This document shows, in pieces, positions 55,426-63,907 of a DNA stretch of 64,000 bases. This DNA comes from Oleiphilaceae bacterium. Its GTDB lineage: Bacteria; Pseudomonadota; Gammaproteobacteria; Pseudomonadales; Oleiphilaceae. How positions within the stretch are numbered: the stretch's first letter is position 1; the number at the start of each line of letters is the position of its first letter. Under the pieces are notes generated by a model. The model saw only the letters and a program-made list of their open reading frames with translations, did no database searches and was not told the origin of the DNA. The stretch lies in the NCBI GenBank assembly GCA_022447365.1, contig JAKVBL010000005.1, positions 248,001 through 312,000 on the forward strand, in the 5' to 3' direction. The translations under genes were made by a program, and so were the position numbers.

Positions 55426-55448
55426 TTGCTAATGAGAATGATTAGCAA
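55426..55448 (-). promoter_or_regulatory. Fur box upstream of the imelysin lipoprotein
   Basis: TTGCTAATGAGAATGATTAGCAA is a nearly symmetric 23-base site whose outer eight bases on each side are perfect inverted repeats, close to the GATAATGATAATCATTATC Fur consensus. It sits between the di-haem peroxidase stop and the imelysin start, so it likely represses transcription of the imelysin operon when iron is plentiful. Confidence 0.85.
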
Positions 55449-55451
55449 TAA

Positions 55452-56603
55452 CTATTTTATAAGGTGTTCATATTTTTTGTCCGTCAAGGTTTTCATAAAA
55501 GCAACAAGTGCTTTTATGCGTCGAGTGTCTAAAGCGGGTCCATGTTCTAGCTCCTTCAGTGAGATATTTTCCGGCACTTCGGCGTCTAACCACCGTTGAT
55601 TAGTTTCAGGGTTGGTTTGATTCTTTGAAGAACGGCTGTTGTATTTGTTGTAAAACCGCACCACCGTTTCAAGTTCGTTAAACACGCCGTTATGCATATA
55701 TGGTGCTGTGATCGCAACGTTTCTAAGCGTAGGGACTTTAAATTTTCCATTTAGCTCAGCACGGTTTTCTGTATGTATTTTGTCGGTAGAGCCTAAGCCA
55801 AAATCTTGGTTTCGTGGTGGAGTGCCGTTAATCTTTCTCAATGCTATATTGCTCGGAACACCAATGTTATGGTGCGTGTAGTCTGTAAATGTTTCTTGAG
55901 GTGCTAAGTTGCTGGTATGAAGTTGGTGGCATTGATTGCAGTTCGTAAACTGCTGAGAGAAAAAGAGCGTCATACCTAAGTCTTCTTCAGCTGTCATTTG
56001 GTATTCTCCCCGAAGATATCGGTCGTATTTCGAATCAAATGGGGATAATTCTGCACTCGTTTCATAATTTGCGATTGCTGTAATCGCTGCATCAAATAGT
56101 TTTTCGTCCTCTGTAACAACTTTTTCTCCGAAGAGTTTTGAAAACGTATACAGGTAGTTTTGATTCTCTCGGATGCGCTGTGCAAACTCAGATTCTGAAC
56201 GAAGTCCCATTTCATTAGGGTTTAGAGGAGGACCCGTTGCTTGTTCTTTTAGTGTGTTTGCCCGACCGTCCCAAAATAGTCCGCCTGTGTACTGGCGTGC
56301 GTTGTTTATGTGAAATTTCGGAGTGAAACTAGCGTAGGCAGCACTCGGGGTATTCCTGTCACCGATACTTGTGTTGTTAGACCCAATTGAACCAGCGCTC
56401 GAGGCATTGAGAGACCGGGGGTCGGTAAAAGCTTTGTCTGGATGATGGCAGCTAGCGCAAGATTGATTTCTGTTTATCGATAAATTTTGATCAAAAAAAA
56501 GATTTTTTCCAAGCGATTGGAGTTCGGTTAATTCGCTGGCATAGCTTGATGTTGAATATGCGAGTGCGGCGATACAACATGTTAACAAGAAGTGAGTTTT
56601 CAT
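55452..56603 (-). CDS. Di-haem cytochrome c peroxidase / MauG-family protein
   Basis: A 383-residue exported protein (signal to about YAS23). It has two c-haem motifs, CASCH (49-53) and CNQCH near 222, and the family signature KVPTLRNVAITAPYMHNG near 293. It may detoxify peroxide or oxidise a protein partner. It ends four bases before the Fur box and is the first gene of the block in transcription order, so it may have its own promoter in the 135-base gap to the divergent MATE gene. Confidence 0.88.
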   Translation of the reverse strand: MKTHFLLTCCIAALAYSTSSYASELTELQSLGKNLFFDQNLSINRNQSCASCHHPDKAFTDPRSLNASSAGSIGSNNTSIGDRNTPSAAYASFTPKFHINNARQYTGGLFWDGRANTLKEQATGPPLNPNEMGLRSESEFAQRIRENQNYLYTFSKLFGEKVVTEDEKLFDAAITAIANYETSAELSPFDSKYDRYLRGEYQMTAEEDLGMTLFFSQQFTNCNQCHQLHTSNLAPQETFTDYTHHNIGVPSNIALRKINGTPPRNQDFGLGSTDKIHTENRAELNGKFKVPTLRNVAITAPYMHNGVFNELETVVRFYNKYNSRSSKNQTNPETNQRWLDAEVPENISLKELEHGPALDTRRIKALVAFMKTLTDKKYEHLIK

Positions 56604-56738
56604 TGTATTCGCTATCGTTCTGTTAGATCTGTTTAAGGATATAGGTAATTATATGCAAATACGAATGATTTAGATCATGTATTGATTAACATTTTCATGT
56701 GGCGATAATAGCGGCCGGCTTATTGAGAGATCCTACTT

Positions 56739-58094
56739 TTGAAAAAATCGAACACTTTTCTATCTGGTTCTGTAACGCGTCAGCTCCTGTCGATGACTTT
56801 TGCATCGTGGGTTGCAATGGTTGCAGGGATGTTACTGTCCTTGGTCGACACTTATTTTTTAAGTCGTTTGAATGATGTGCATGTCCTTTCTGCAATGGGG
56901 TTTGCCAGCTCAATTGGCTTGTTCATGTCTGCGATTGGTATCGGTTTATCGGTCGCTACTTCTGTGCTGGTGAGCCAAAAATTGACTCGCTCGGGAGAAC
57001 ACGCAGCGCATCAGTTATTTACATCTATTGTGTTGATGGGATTGCTCATTGGTTTGCTCGTGATGTCAGTCTTGTTATTAGGGTTGCCATTTATTTTATC
57101 CATTCTCGGTGCGAAGGGGGCGTCTTTTGACAATGCAACAAGCTATCTCCAGCTAACTTTGCTGGTATCCCCATTAGGTGTCTTAGCCATGATTTTCGCA
57201 TCTGGCCTGCGCGCTGCAGCAATGGCCAAGGCATCGATGTGGATATCTTTGATTGCAACGATTGTGAATATCATATTGTGTCCAATCTTCATTGAATGGT
57301 TTGAGTGGGGAATAGAGGGTGCAGCATGGGCAACTATCGTTGCGCGCTATATCTCTTTTGGAATTGGTATTTGGTACTTCGGATACCGGTTGCGTTGGTT
57401 TAAAAGTATTGATTTGATCTTCGTTAAACAAGAGTTTTCGGGCGTAAGACGAATTACTATGCCGGTGCTGATTTCGAATTGGTTCATGCCATTGGGAAGT
57501 ATGATCGTTGTTTGGATAGTTGCTGCTTATGGCGATGAGGCAATGGCAGGCATGGCCATTGTTGGTAGTTTAGGTCCAGTTTTGTTTTCAGTGTTTTTCT
57601 CGATCACCGGAGCTGCAGGCCCAATGGTGGGGCAAAACGTAGGCGCTAACCAGCCAGCGCGTGTGGGGCAGATCTATAGGTCTGGCCTGTGTTTGATCGC
57701 ATGTTACACCTTGATTGTATGGGTTTTTGGCATGCTTAGTTATGATGCTATTGCAGATATGTATGATGTGGATGGCATAGCAGCAGGCATGATTATGATT
57801 TATTGCTTGGTGCAAATACCGCTATCTATGGGTATTGGAGCGATCGCTTTATCAAATGGTATTTTCAATAATCTCGGCAAGCCTAATTGGTCAATGCGCT
57901 TGAGTTTAGCGAGGGCAACAATGGGGACTTTATTGCTGTGTTATGTCGGTAGCGAATTGTTCGGTTTGTATGGAGCGCTGATTGGTTCAAGTCTGACGTT
58001 TTTCGTATTCGGCTTATTTGCAGTCGTTTTTGCAAATCGTTTGTTTTCTCGCACCTATCCTAACAACTGGTTAGTTTTCTCGAATCGATACTAA
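56739..58094 (+). CDS. MATE-family multidrug exporter
   Basis: A 451-residue protein with twelve transmembrane helices in two MATE repeats. The start is TTG at 56739 (MKKSNTFLSGSVTRQLL), which gives the family N-terminus; the next ATG would delete helix 1. Internal landmarks are ATSVLVSQKLTRSGEHAA, GAAGPMVGQNVGANQPARVGQIY and IALSNGIFNNLGKP. It couples Na+ or H+ to drug export; the substrate is unknown. Confidence 0.9.
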   Translation: MKKSNTFLSGSVTRQLLSMTFASWVAMVAGMLLSLVDTYFLSRLNDVHVLSAMGFASSIGLFMSAIGIGLSVATSVLVSQKLTRSGEHAAHQLFTSIVLMGLLIGLLVMSVLLLGLPFILSILGAKGASFDNATSYLQLTLLVSPLGVLAMIFASGLRAAAMAKASMWISLIATIVNIILCPIFIEWFEWGIEGAAWATIVARYISFGIGIWYFGYRLRWFKSIDLIFVKQEFSGVRRITMPVLISNWFMPLGSMIVVWIVAAYGDEAMAGMAIVGSLGPVLFSVFFSITGAAGPMVGQNVGANQPARVGQIYRSGLCLIACYTLIVWVFGMLSYDAIADMYDVDGIAAGMIMIYCLVQIPLSMGIGAIALSNGIFNNLGKPNWSMRLSLARATMGTLLLCYVGSELFGLYGALIGSSLTFFVFGLFAVVFANRLFSRTYPNNWLVFSNRY

Positions 58095-58172
58095 TTGTTT
58101 AAATTAATCTTATTATCAGTTTATAACGTAGTTTAGAGGCTGATTTTAACTAAGAATTCTAAGGTGATTAAT

Positions 58173-58646
58173 ATGATTCAAGTCGGAGATAAACTTCCCG
58201 AGCACACATTTCAGTTGTTAAACGACGACGGGATGCAGAATCCAACAAGTTCTGAGCTATTTTCTGGTAAGAAGGTTGTTCTGTTTGCTGTGCCTGGAGC
58301 GTTTACGCCAACTTGTTCTGCAGCGCATTTACCGAGCTATGTTGTGCATGCGGATGAGCTAAAGGGCAAAGGTGTCGATGCGATCATATGCACTTCAGTC
58401 AATGATGCATTTGTGATGAAGGCATGGGGAGATTCATCTAATGCTGAAAACCTATTGATGCTTGCTGACGGGGACGGAGAGTTTGCTAAAGCGATTGGCT
58501 TAGGTGTCGAGACAGGGGCGTTTGGCGGGATTCGCTCGCAGCGCTATTCAATGATTGTGGAAGATGGCGTAGTAACGGCTCTGAATGTCGATCAACCTAT
58601 GCAGTATGAAGTGAGCGGAGCTGAGGTCATTCTAGAACAGCTCTAA
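58173..58646 (+). CDS. Prx5-type peroxiredoxin
   Basis: A 157-residue thioredoxin-fold peroxidase. The motif FAVPGAFTPTCSAAHLPSYV holds the peroxidatic Cys (about residue 46) of the Prx5/AhpE-like branch, and RSQRYSMIVEDG near 120 supplies the Arg. I use the ATG at 58173, behind AAGGTG. It reduces H2O2 or alkyl peroxides with glutaredoxin or thioredoxin. Confidence 0.92.
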   Translation: MIQVGDKLPEHTFQLLNDDGMQNPTSSELFSGKKVVLFAVPGAFTPTCSAAHLPSYVVHADELKGKGVDAIICTSVNDAFVMKAWGDSSNAENLLMLADGDGEFAKAIGLGVETGAFGGIRSQRYSMIVEDGVVTALNVDQPMQYEVSGAEVILEQL

Positions 58647-58656
58647 ATCGTACTCG

Positions 58657-59709
58657 TCAGAAAGGGAGAGGTTTAATGAGTTTGATGATCTCTCCAGTTT
58701 TAATGGCTGAATCAAGTGACTCAGCCGTTCTCTCTGTTTCTTGTAGAACTGTGTTCCAATATTTTTGTCTTGTTGTGACGTCTAAGTCTACGAAGTCGTT
58801 TCTGTCCGGGATCTTTCCGTAGGGTAGAGCGCTAATAAAGTCTTTCGATGGGCAAATGAGCACTGTTCTGTCGTAGTGTTCACTTCTCGCAACTCTCTTT
58901 GAGCTTTTATCAAACCAACCAGGTTTGGGCGTTGGGTTGAAATGTGGGTACAAGCATAGCCCTTTGTTTTGAATCTCAAAGTCAAAGTGGTAATCGATCA
59001 CTCCTCCATCTCGATACATTCCCGAAGGGGCGCCTGGTATATTTCTTATCCCTGCCATAACCATCGGTATGGAGCCCGACGCCAAGAGTGCCGGAATTAA
59101 GTTACTGTCTGAAAGCGAGACATGTTGCGTTGGAATGTTATCGGGGTCTTGTAGCGCGAATTCACTATGAGGGTGATGAAATACAAAGCGTTCGAACTGA
59201 GATTTTAAATGCTTGCGGTTGATTCTATTGCCAACATAACTCTTTGCCAGACCAAGCCCTTGTAGCATCGTATTTTCATACTGCACAAAACCCTTAGATT
59301 TAGCGACGATAAAGTGTGCTTTAAAGACTGGGTTGTGAAGAATTTCATCAATGCCGGACTCACTAACAACGTCTCTTAATAGTATTTCTGCTTTGTCAGT
59401 AATGTCGCGTGGTTTCGGTTTTTCCGGATATATAGTCGCGCAATAATGACTGGCGAATCGCTCGATCGCTGCAACTGGATTGGCTTGCGCAAAACAAGCT
59501 GCTCGGAAGGCTCCGGCGCTGGAGCCAATGAGATTGAGTTCTTGAGTTCTATCTTTAAAGAAATATCCAAAAAGGTATCTATCTAAGCCGTATAAACTAA
59601 ACCATTTTGGGCCTCCGGAGGCACCCAGAAACGACGTAAATAGCGATTGTTTGAATCCTTGTTCTTGAATCGTTTTTCGTGCAGTTTCGCCAGCGTAAAG
59701 CTCGATCAA
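58657..59709 (-). CDS. Patatin-like phospholipase
   Basis: A 350-residue protein with oxyanion loop LGASGGPKW (28-36), nucleophile GSSAG with Ser64, and the catalytic Asp in YRDGGVIDY near 222, the Ser-Asp dyad of patatins. The start is TTG at 59709, six bases behind AAGGA. The substrate is probably membrane phospholipid or a neutral lipid. A degenerate duplicate of part of this gene lies at 59893-60009. Confidence 0.88.
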   Translation of the reverse strand: MIELYAGETARKTIQEQGFKQSLFTSFLGASGGPKWFSLYGLDRYLFGYFFKDRTQELNLIGSSAGAFRAACFAQANPVAAIERFASHYCATIYPEKPKPRDITDKAEILLRDVVSESGIDEILHNPVFKAHFIVAKSKGFVQYENTMLQGLGLAKSYVGNRINRKHLKSQFERFVFHHPHSEFALQDPDNIPTQHVSLSDSNLIPALLASGSIPMVMAGIRNIPGAPSGMYRDGGVIDYHFDFEIQNKGLCLYPHFNPTPKPGWFDKSSKRVARSEHYDRTVLICPSKDFISALPYGKIPDRNDFVDLDVTTRQKYWNTVLQETERTAESLDSAIKTGEIIKLIKPLPF

Positions 59710-59892
59710 AACGTATCCTTATATGTGATATTTTGTTTGATGTATTGGTTTGACAGCACGATAATTAATCGAAAAGGCAGTCGATGCAACAAGCTTTAGC
59801 GAGAAAATATAGATTCTCTTCCGTGAAACTTGTCGCAAGAAGGTCCGTAAAAGGGAATAAGATTGAAGGGAGTTAAAGCATGAAGTTGCAAG

Positions 59893-60009
59893 TTAAGCCG
59901 ATTCATTTTTTCGATGCTCAATTAGCGCTGTTCGTTGGTAGTGTTCACTTCTCGCTACTCTCTTTGAGCTTTTATCATGCCAATCTGGTTTGGGTGTCGG
60001 ATTCAAAAA
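59893..60009 (-). pseudogene. Remnant of a patatin-like paralogue
   Basis: The - strand reads FLNPTPKPDWHDKSSKRVA followed by RSEHYQRTALIEH and a stop. The intact gene reads FNPTPKPGWFDKSSKRVA then RSEHYDRTVLIC at the corresponding position (about 58849-58955). A 20-base stretch at 59957-59976 is identical to 58892-58911. Only this internal part remains, with no start and with the frame ending in TAA at 59893. The apparent + strand ORF over the same bases is an artefact. Confidence 0.85.
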
Positions 60010-60035
60010 AGGGTAAACATACTCAATGTTTACCC
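60005..60035 (-). terminator. Terminator of the TonB-dependent receptor
   Basis: A ten-base stem GGGTAAACAT / ATGTTTACCC with loop of five, followed on the - strand by six T, lies 36 bases past the receptor stop. Its T-tract overlaps the edge of the patatin remnant. Confidence 0.9.
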
Positions 60036-60070
60036 TTATCGGCATCAACTAACTGCGGTAGCCTGTTTAG

Positions 60071-62323
60071 TTAAAAGTTATACTTCATGCCCACCTGAAC
60101 TTGCCTTGGAATACCTGGTCTGTCGCCAAAAGGGCGTAGCGAGGTGACGTAGACTTTATTTAGCGCGTTTCTCAGGCTGGCATGAATATGCAGGTCCTTA
60201 GAAACTTTATAATTGCTCTTCAAGTCAACGACTATGTAGCCGTCGATAGTTCTGTTGCTAGGACTTACATTCGTATTTGCGGTGTCATTTCGCTCGCCAA
60301 CGTACTTGACGATAAGGTGATTTTGCCAGCTTTTACCAACGATACCTGTCGAGAAGCTCGCTTGGTGTTCTGGAATATATGGTAGTGGATCACCGCTCTT
60401 GATATCACCTACGCCCCAATCTGGGTTGGTTGAACCAAAGCTTTCCGCAAATTTGGCCTGAGTATAGGTGTAGTTGAGCTTAAATGGATAAGACAGATCA
60501 TTGTGTTGCAGGCTATAACCTAGCGTAATTTCGGCACCTAATATCTCTGCTGCGCCACCATTAAATTCTTTGTCTATGTCAGCGTCGGCACAGCCAGAAG
60601 AGAAGGTGCATACGCCTTTAATGTTAGAGTAATCATTATAAAATCCGACTAGCTCCGTATTGAAAGCGCCTTCGTAATAACGAAAGCCAGCTTCATAGTT
60701 GATACTTTCTTCAGGGTCGATATCATCATTTTGTCCGGGACCAACCGGTGAAAAGCCTTTATATACGCCGGCGAGTAATCCCAGTTCTGGTGTGAGTTGA
60801 TAGAACGCACCTAGTCCTGGAATCAAAACCGTATCTTCATTCGATATGTCATCAGCGTTGCTGCTGGAACGATCCTTTCGCACGGTATCAATAAACTCTG
60901 CTCTGGCACCACCTGTCAGTGTCCAATCGCCTATTCTGATTTTATCTTGTACATGGATTGCTATTGCGTCTGTGGAATCTTTGTTGGTTGTGGTTGCAAC
61001 AGTCGCGGCTCCGTCAGAGATGAGCTCGCCGTTCGTCATCAAAAACGAGTCTGTCGTATGATTTCGCTCGATGTAGTCATTATGAAGGCGGAATCCAAAC
61101 TCGAATTCATGTGCGACTCCGAGAAGCATTGGGTCCCAGTGTGCCAAAAACTGTATGCCTTGAGAAACATATTCACGATCGTTGTTGCCAACAATTAGCG
61201 TTCCGTCTGGGCCCAGATCTGACGAGTTTATTTCGCCGCGTAATACCTGAATAAAATCGACATTAATGCCTTGATTCGGATTGGCAAAGATTTCCGATAA
61301 AGATGTATTGGTATCGAAACCATTTAACTTAGACCAGAGTCGTTCAAACTCATTGCGATAAACAATGGTCGTCAACGATAAGGTAGGGTCGAGTTCGATA
61401 TAGTGCGTTAGCATCAATTGCTTATGCTCGGCGTCCATATGGTCTCGGTCACTAGCTGCATAGCGTCGATAAGGCGTGTCCTGAAAGTCTTCTTCTGTGA
61501 CACCAAGATAGGTAGAGTCAGAGTCTTCATCCGAGTACTGAATTTTGACTTCCAATTGCTGATAAATATCGGCGCTAATATCTGAGTTGATCAAGCCCTT
61601 CAGCGTAATATCACTTTTGTTAAAGCCAGTGTCATTGCCAGTGTCTAGGTCTTTAAAACCATCAGTCTGTAAGTTGATGCCGTCGACTAACCAGCCCCAA
61701 GTATCTGTTCTCTGACCATAGAACAAATGCGCTTTTGAATAGGCGTCTGTACCGTAGGCGATATTTAGGCGTCCACCATCTTCTTCTGGAACTGAGCGTG
61801 TCACCATATTTACCGCCCCGCCCACAGTGTTAGGTCCATATTTAATGGCAGACGGGCCTTTAAATACTTCTATACCTTCCATCTTTGCGAACATTGGAAA
61901 GTAGTATGCGGCAGGAGCTGAGTAGGGCGCAGGCCCAATCAATACTGCATCTTCCATCAATGCGATTTTACGGCTGCGATGCGGATGTGCGCCACGCAAA
62001 CCGATATTGGGTCTTAAGCCATAGCCTTCCTCTTCTTGAATATTGACGCCCGGTATATGGCTTAACACACGATTAATATCATCATATTCAAACTTTTCGA
62101 TGTCATTTTGGTCGATGAGATGCGCGGAACCCGGTTGTTTTTTGATCTGAGTCGCACCGCCGGTAATGTAGATGTCTTCGCGTTTAACGCTGGTAATGGA
62201 AGACGAAGCGACTGCTTCTTCGGTACTAAGTGAAGCCTCATTTTCAGATTGCGCATGTGATAGTGGGCTAATGCAAAACGCTAGAGGTGCCGCTAAGGCA
62301 AGGTGTAACAGCTTAATTTTCAT
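60071..62323 (-). CDS. TonB-dependent receptor (FecA-like)
   Basis: A 750-residue outer-membrane receptor with signal peptide ending near SHAQ. The plug domain (about 45-165) has a FecA-like GLRGAHPHRSRKIALMEDAV and VFKGPSAIKYGPNTVGGAVN. A 22-strand barrel ends in the C-terminal signature VGMKYNF. It takes up a ferric complex or other ligand using TonB. The ribosome site is weak. It follows the third imelysin gene across a 122-base gap holding a long hairpin, and is likely in the same transcript. Confidence 0.93.
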   Translation of the reverse strand: MKIKLLHLALAAPLAFCISPLSHAQSENEASLSTEEAVASSSITSVKREDIYITGGATQIKKQPGSAHLIDQNDIEKFEYDDINRVLSHIPGVNIQEEEGYGLRPNIGLRGAHPHRSRKIALMEDAVLIGPAPYSAPAAYYFPMFAKMEGIEVFKGPSAIKYGPNTVGGAVNMVTRSVPEEDGGRLNIAYGTDAYSKAHLFYGQRTDTWGWLVDGINLQTDGFKDLDTGNDTGFNKSDITLKGLINSDISADIYQQLEVKIQYSDEDSDSTYLGVTEEDFQDTPYRRYAASDRDHMDAEHKQLMLTHYIELDPTLSLTTIVYRNEFERLWSKLNGFDTNTSLSEIFANPNQGINVDFIQVLRGEINSSDLGPDGTLIVGNNDREYVSQGIQFLAHWDPMLLGVAHEFEFGFRLHNDYIERNHTTDSFLMTNGELISDGAATVATTTNKDSTDAIAIHVQDKIRIGDWTLTGGARAEFIDTVRKDRSSSNADDISNEDTVLIPGLGAFYQLTPELGLLAGVYKGFSPVGPGQNDDIDPEESINYEAGFRYYEGAFNTELVGFYNDYSNIKGVCTFSSGCADADIDKEFNGGAAEILGAEITLGYSLQHNDLSYPFKLNYTYTQAKFAESFGSTNPDWGVGDIKSGDPLPYIPEHQASFSTGIVGKSWQNHLIVKYVGERNDTANTNVSPSNRTIDGYIVVDLKSNYKVSKDLHIHASLRNALNKVYVTSLRPFGDRPGIPRQVQVGMKYNF

Positions 62324-62364
62324 AGTCAGGTATAGGGTAAAATCTATGGTAATAAAAATAACTA

Positions 62365-62412
62365 AGCGAGATCACAATCTTCTTTGTGAGCCTAGAAGAT
62401 TGTGATCTCGCT
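62365..62412 (-). terminator. Long perfect hairpin between imelysin and TonB-receptor genes
   Basis: Two 19-base perfectly complementary arms (62365-62383 and 62394-62412) enclose a ten-base loop. On the - strand the stem is followed by the U-rich TAGTTATTTTTATT, so it could act as a partial terminator or as a processing/stability element that sets the lipoprotein-to-receptor ratio. Confidence 0.6.
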
Positions 62413-62445
62413 CGATATAGAAAATAACAACGCTAGCGCTTTGGT

Positions 62446-63693
62446 CTAGTCGTTATCTCCTTCTGCTGATTGAGGAATCGCTAAAGTTAGTGCTGTGACG
62501 AAATCAGTTTTAAGAACATCTGTGACTTTCTTAACATCTGCATGCAGTGCGCAAGCTTCTTCAAGTCTGTTATCTGAAGTAGAGTTAGTGCAGTCAGCCT
62601 CATTGATTCCTGTCACGCTAGCAACGAGTGTAGTGCCGAAATTATCGATGTTTGCAATTGCCGCATTAATATCGGTTGTCATGGTGGATGCGATATTGCC
62701 TTGGCCTGCATCTTCAAGTAAATCGTCCATGCCGTTATTTAATACCGCGAGAAAACCTTGAAGATTTGCTTTGATGTTTGCCAGCGATTGGTTGGCGTAT
62801 GTAGATTCAACTGTTTCAGGGCAGCTTGTACTAGCACAGTCAGCGCTGATACCGGCAGGCTCCGCTATTTTCATATCTTTCACTTCTGTATCTAGATAGA
62901 ACAGTGCGTCTGATATTTCATTCAACGCCTCTGTTGCTGAAGAGTACCGAGAGCTTGTGCTGCCTGCAGTACTTAATTGTTGGAAATAGTTGTCACCTGC
63001 ACCTTGCCAGTCGTCCAACAAAGCGGTGGTTTGAGCTGCAACGTCGTTTGCTACGATTTTGGCATATTCACAACGGGCAAGTGAGCGGTCAGCATCTGTT
63101 CTGATATTCCACGCACCGTTTGTCGGACTTGTTGTTGAGCTGTCTGTTGAACACGTGTGGTCAAGATCATTGGAATACAGTAGATATTCAAGCGCATCTA
63201 ATCCGATACGACGAGGGGTTTGGCTGTTAATATCAAATCCTGCTGTATCGTCATCATAATCAACTAAGGCGCCATCAACAAAGCAACTGCTTTTGGCCGG
63301 CCAGCTATAAATTCGCTCTCGAATACTATTGTTCCCGCCGTCGAATGATGGCCCGAAGTTCATGACTTCAGCTTGTTGCCACGCAGTCATCGCAGCTTGC
63401 CAAGTGCTCTGAGCTGTCGCTAGGGTGGATGCGACATTGGCGGAACTAACTGCCACTTCATCGCAATATGCATCAATAGCATTTGCTAGGCTTAGTGCTT
63501 GGGTGTTGCTGTTCTGTAAAACTGGAATCACGGCATTCGCAATATCGGTTAGTGCTTGTTGTTGGGCAGTCAATTCTGCATCCGGAGTGGGGTTGTTGTT
63601 TGTATCTGAGCTTGAGCTACCTCCACCACCACAGGCTGTTAGGAGAAATACGGAGGCGCTGATAATTACAGAAGAACGTTTCCAGTTGAACAT
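62446..63693 (-). CDS. Imelysin-family lipoprotein, third copy
   Basis: A 415-residue lipoprotein; lipobox LTAC with Cys21, then a Gly/Ser linker. The helical imelysin core is clear (SWPAKSSCFVDGALVDY, TPRRIGLDALEYLLYSNDLD), but the metal motif is GLDALE (164-169), with Asp in place of the usual His. Start at ATG 63693 behind GAGG; a longer frame adds four residues. Paired with a TonB receptor, it probably holds iron at the membrane or hands it on. Confidence 0.88.
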   Translation of the reverse strand: MFNWKRSSVIISASVFLLTACGGGGSSSSDTNNNPTPDAELTAQQQALTDIANAVIPVLQNSNTQALSLANAIDAYCDEVAVSSANVASTLATAQSTWQAAMTAWQQAEVMNFGPSFDGGNNSIRERIYSWPAKSSCFVDGALVDYDDDTAGFDINSQTPRRIGLDALEYLLYSNDLDHTCSTDSSTTSPTNGAWNIRTDADRSLARCEYAKIVANDVAAQTTALLDDWQGAGDNYFQQLSTAGSTSSRYSSATEALNEISDALFYLDTEVKDMKIAEPAGISADCASTSCPETVESTYANQSLANIKANLQGFLAVLNNGMDDLLEDAGQGNIASTMTTDINAAIANIDNFGTTLVASVTGINEADCTNSTSDNRLEEACALHADVKKVTDVLKTDFVTALTLAIPQSAEGDND

Positions 63694-63803
63694 AATATAC
63701 CTCAATTCTTATGTGTTGGTTTCAATGAGCAAGTGATTAAGGTTTGCTTGCTGGAACTGAAACTAGGTTAGACCTGATAATGTTTGTGTTTTTAAACGCA
63801 CAA

Positions 63804-63833
63804 AAGGGTAGGCTCTAAATGAATCCTACCCTT
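63804..63833 (-). terminator. Terminator of the partly visible right-end gene
   Basis: A nine-base stem AAGGGTAGG / CCTACCCTT followed by a short T-run on the - strand lies 75 bases past the stop at 63908. It may partly insulate the imelysin-TonB pair from the upstream gene. Confidence 0.6.
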
Positions 63834-63907
63834 GTTGTAAAGCTATCCGTGGCTCAGCGGCTTGTATAACTGCTTAATGTGCTGGCTAACGGAAATTGCG
63901 TAGGTGC

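Noticed and set aside
56655..56673. A possible Fur box before the di-haem peroxidase / MATE genes
   Set aside because: Only about 10 of 19 bases match the consensus and the symmetry is poor, unlike the site at 55426.
59880..60074. A + strand ORF of 64 codons between the patatin and TonB-receptor genes
   Set aside because: It runs antisense through the patatin-paralogue remnant and the TonB-receptor terminator; its peptide has no recognisable content.
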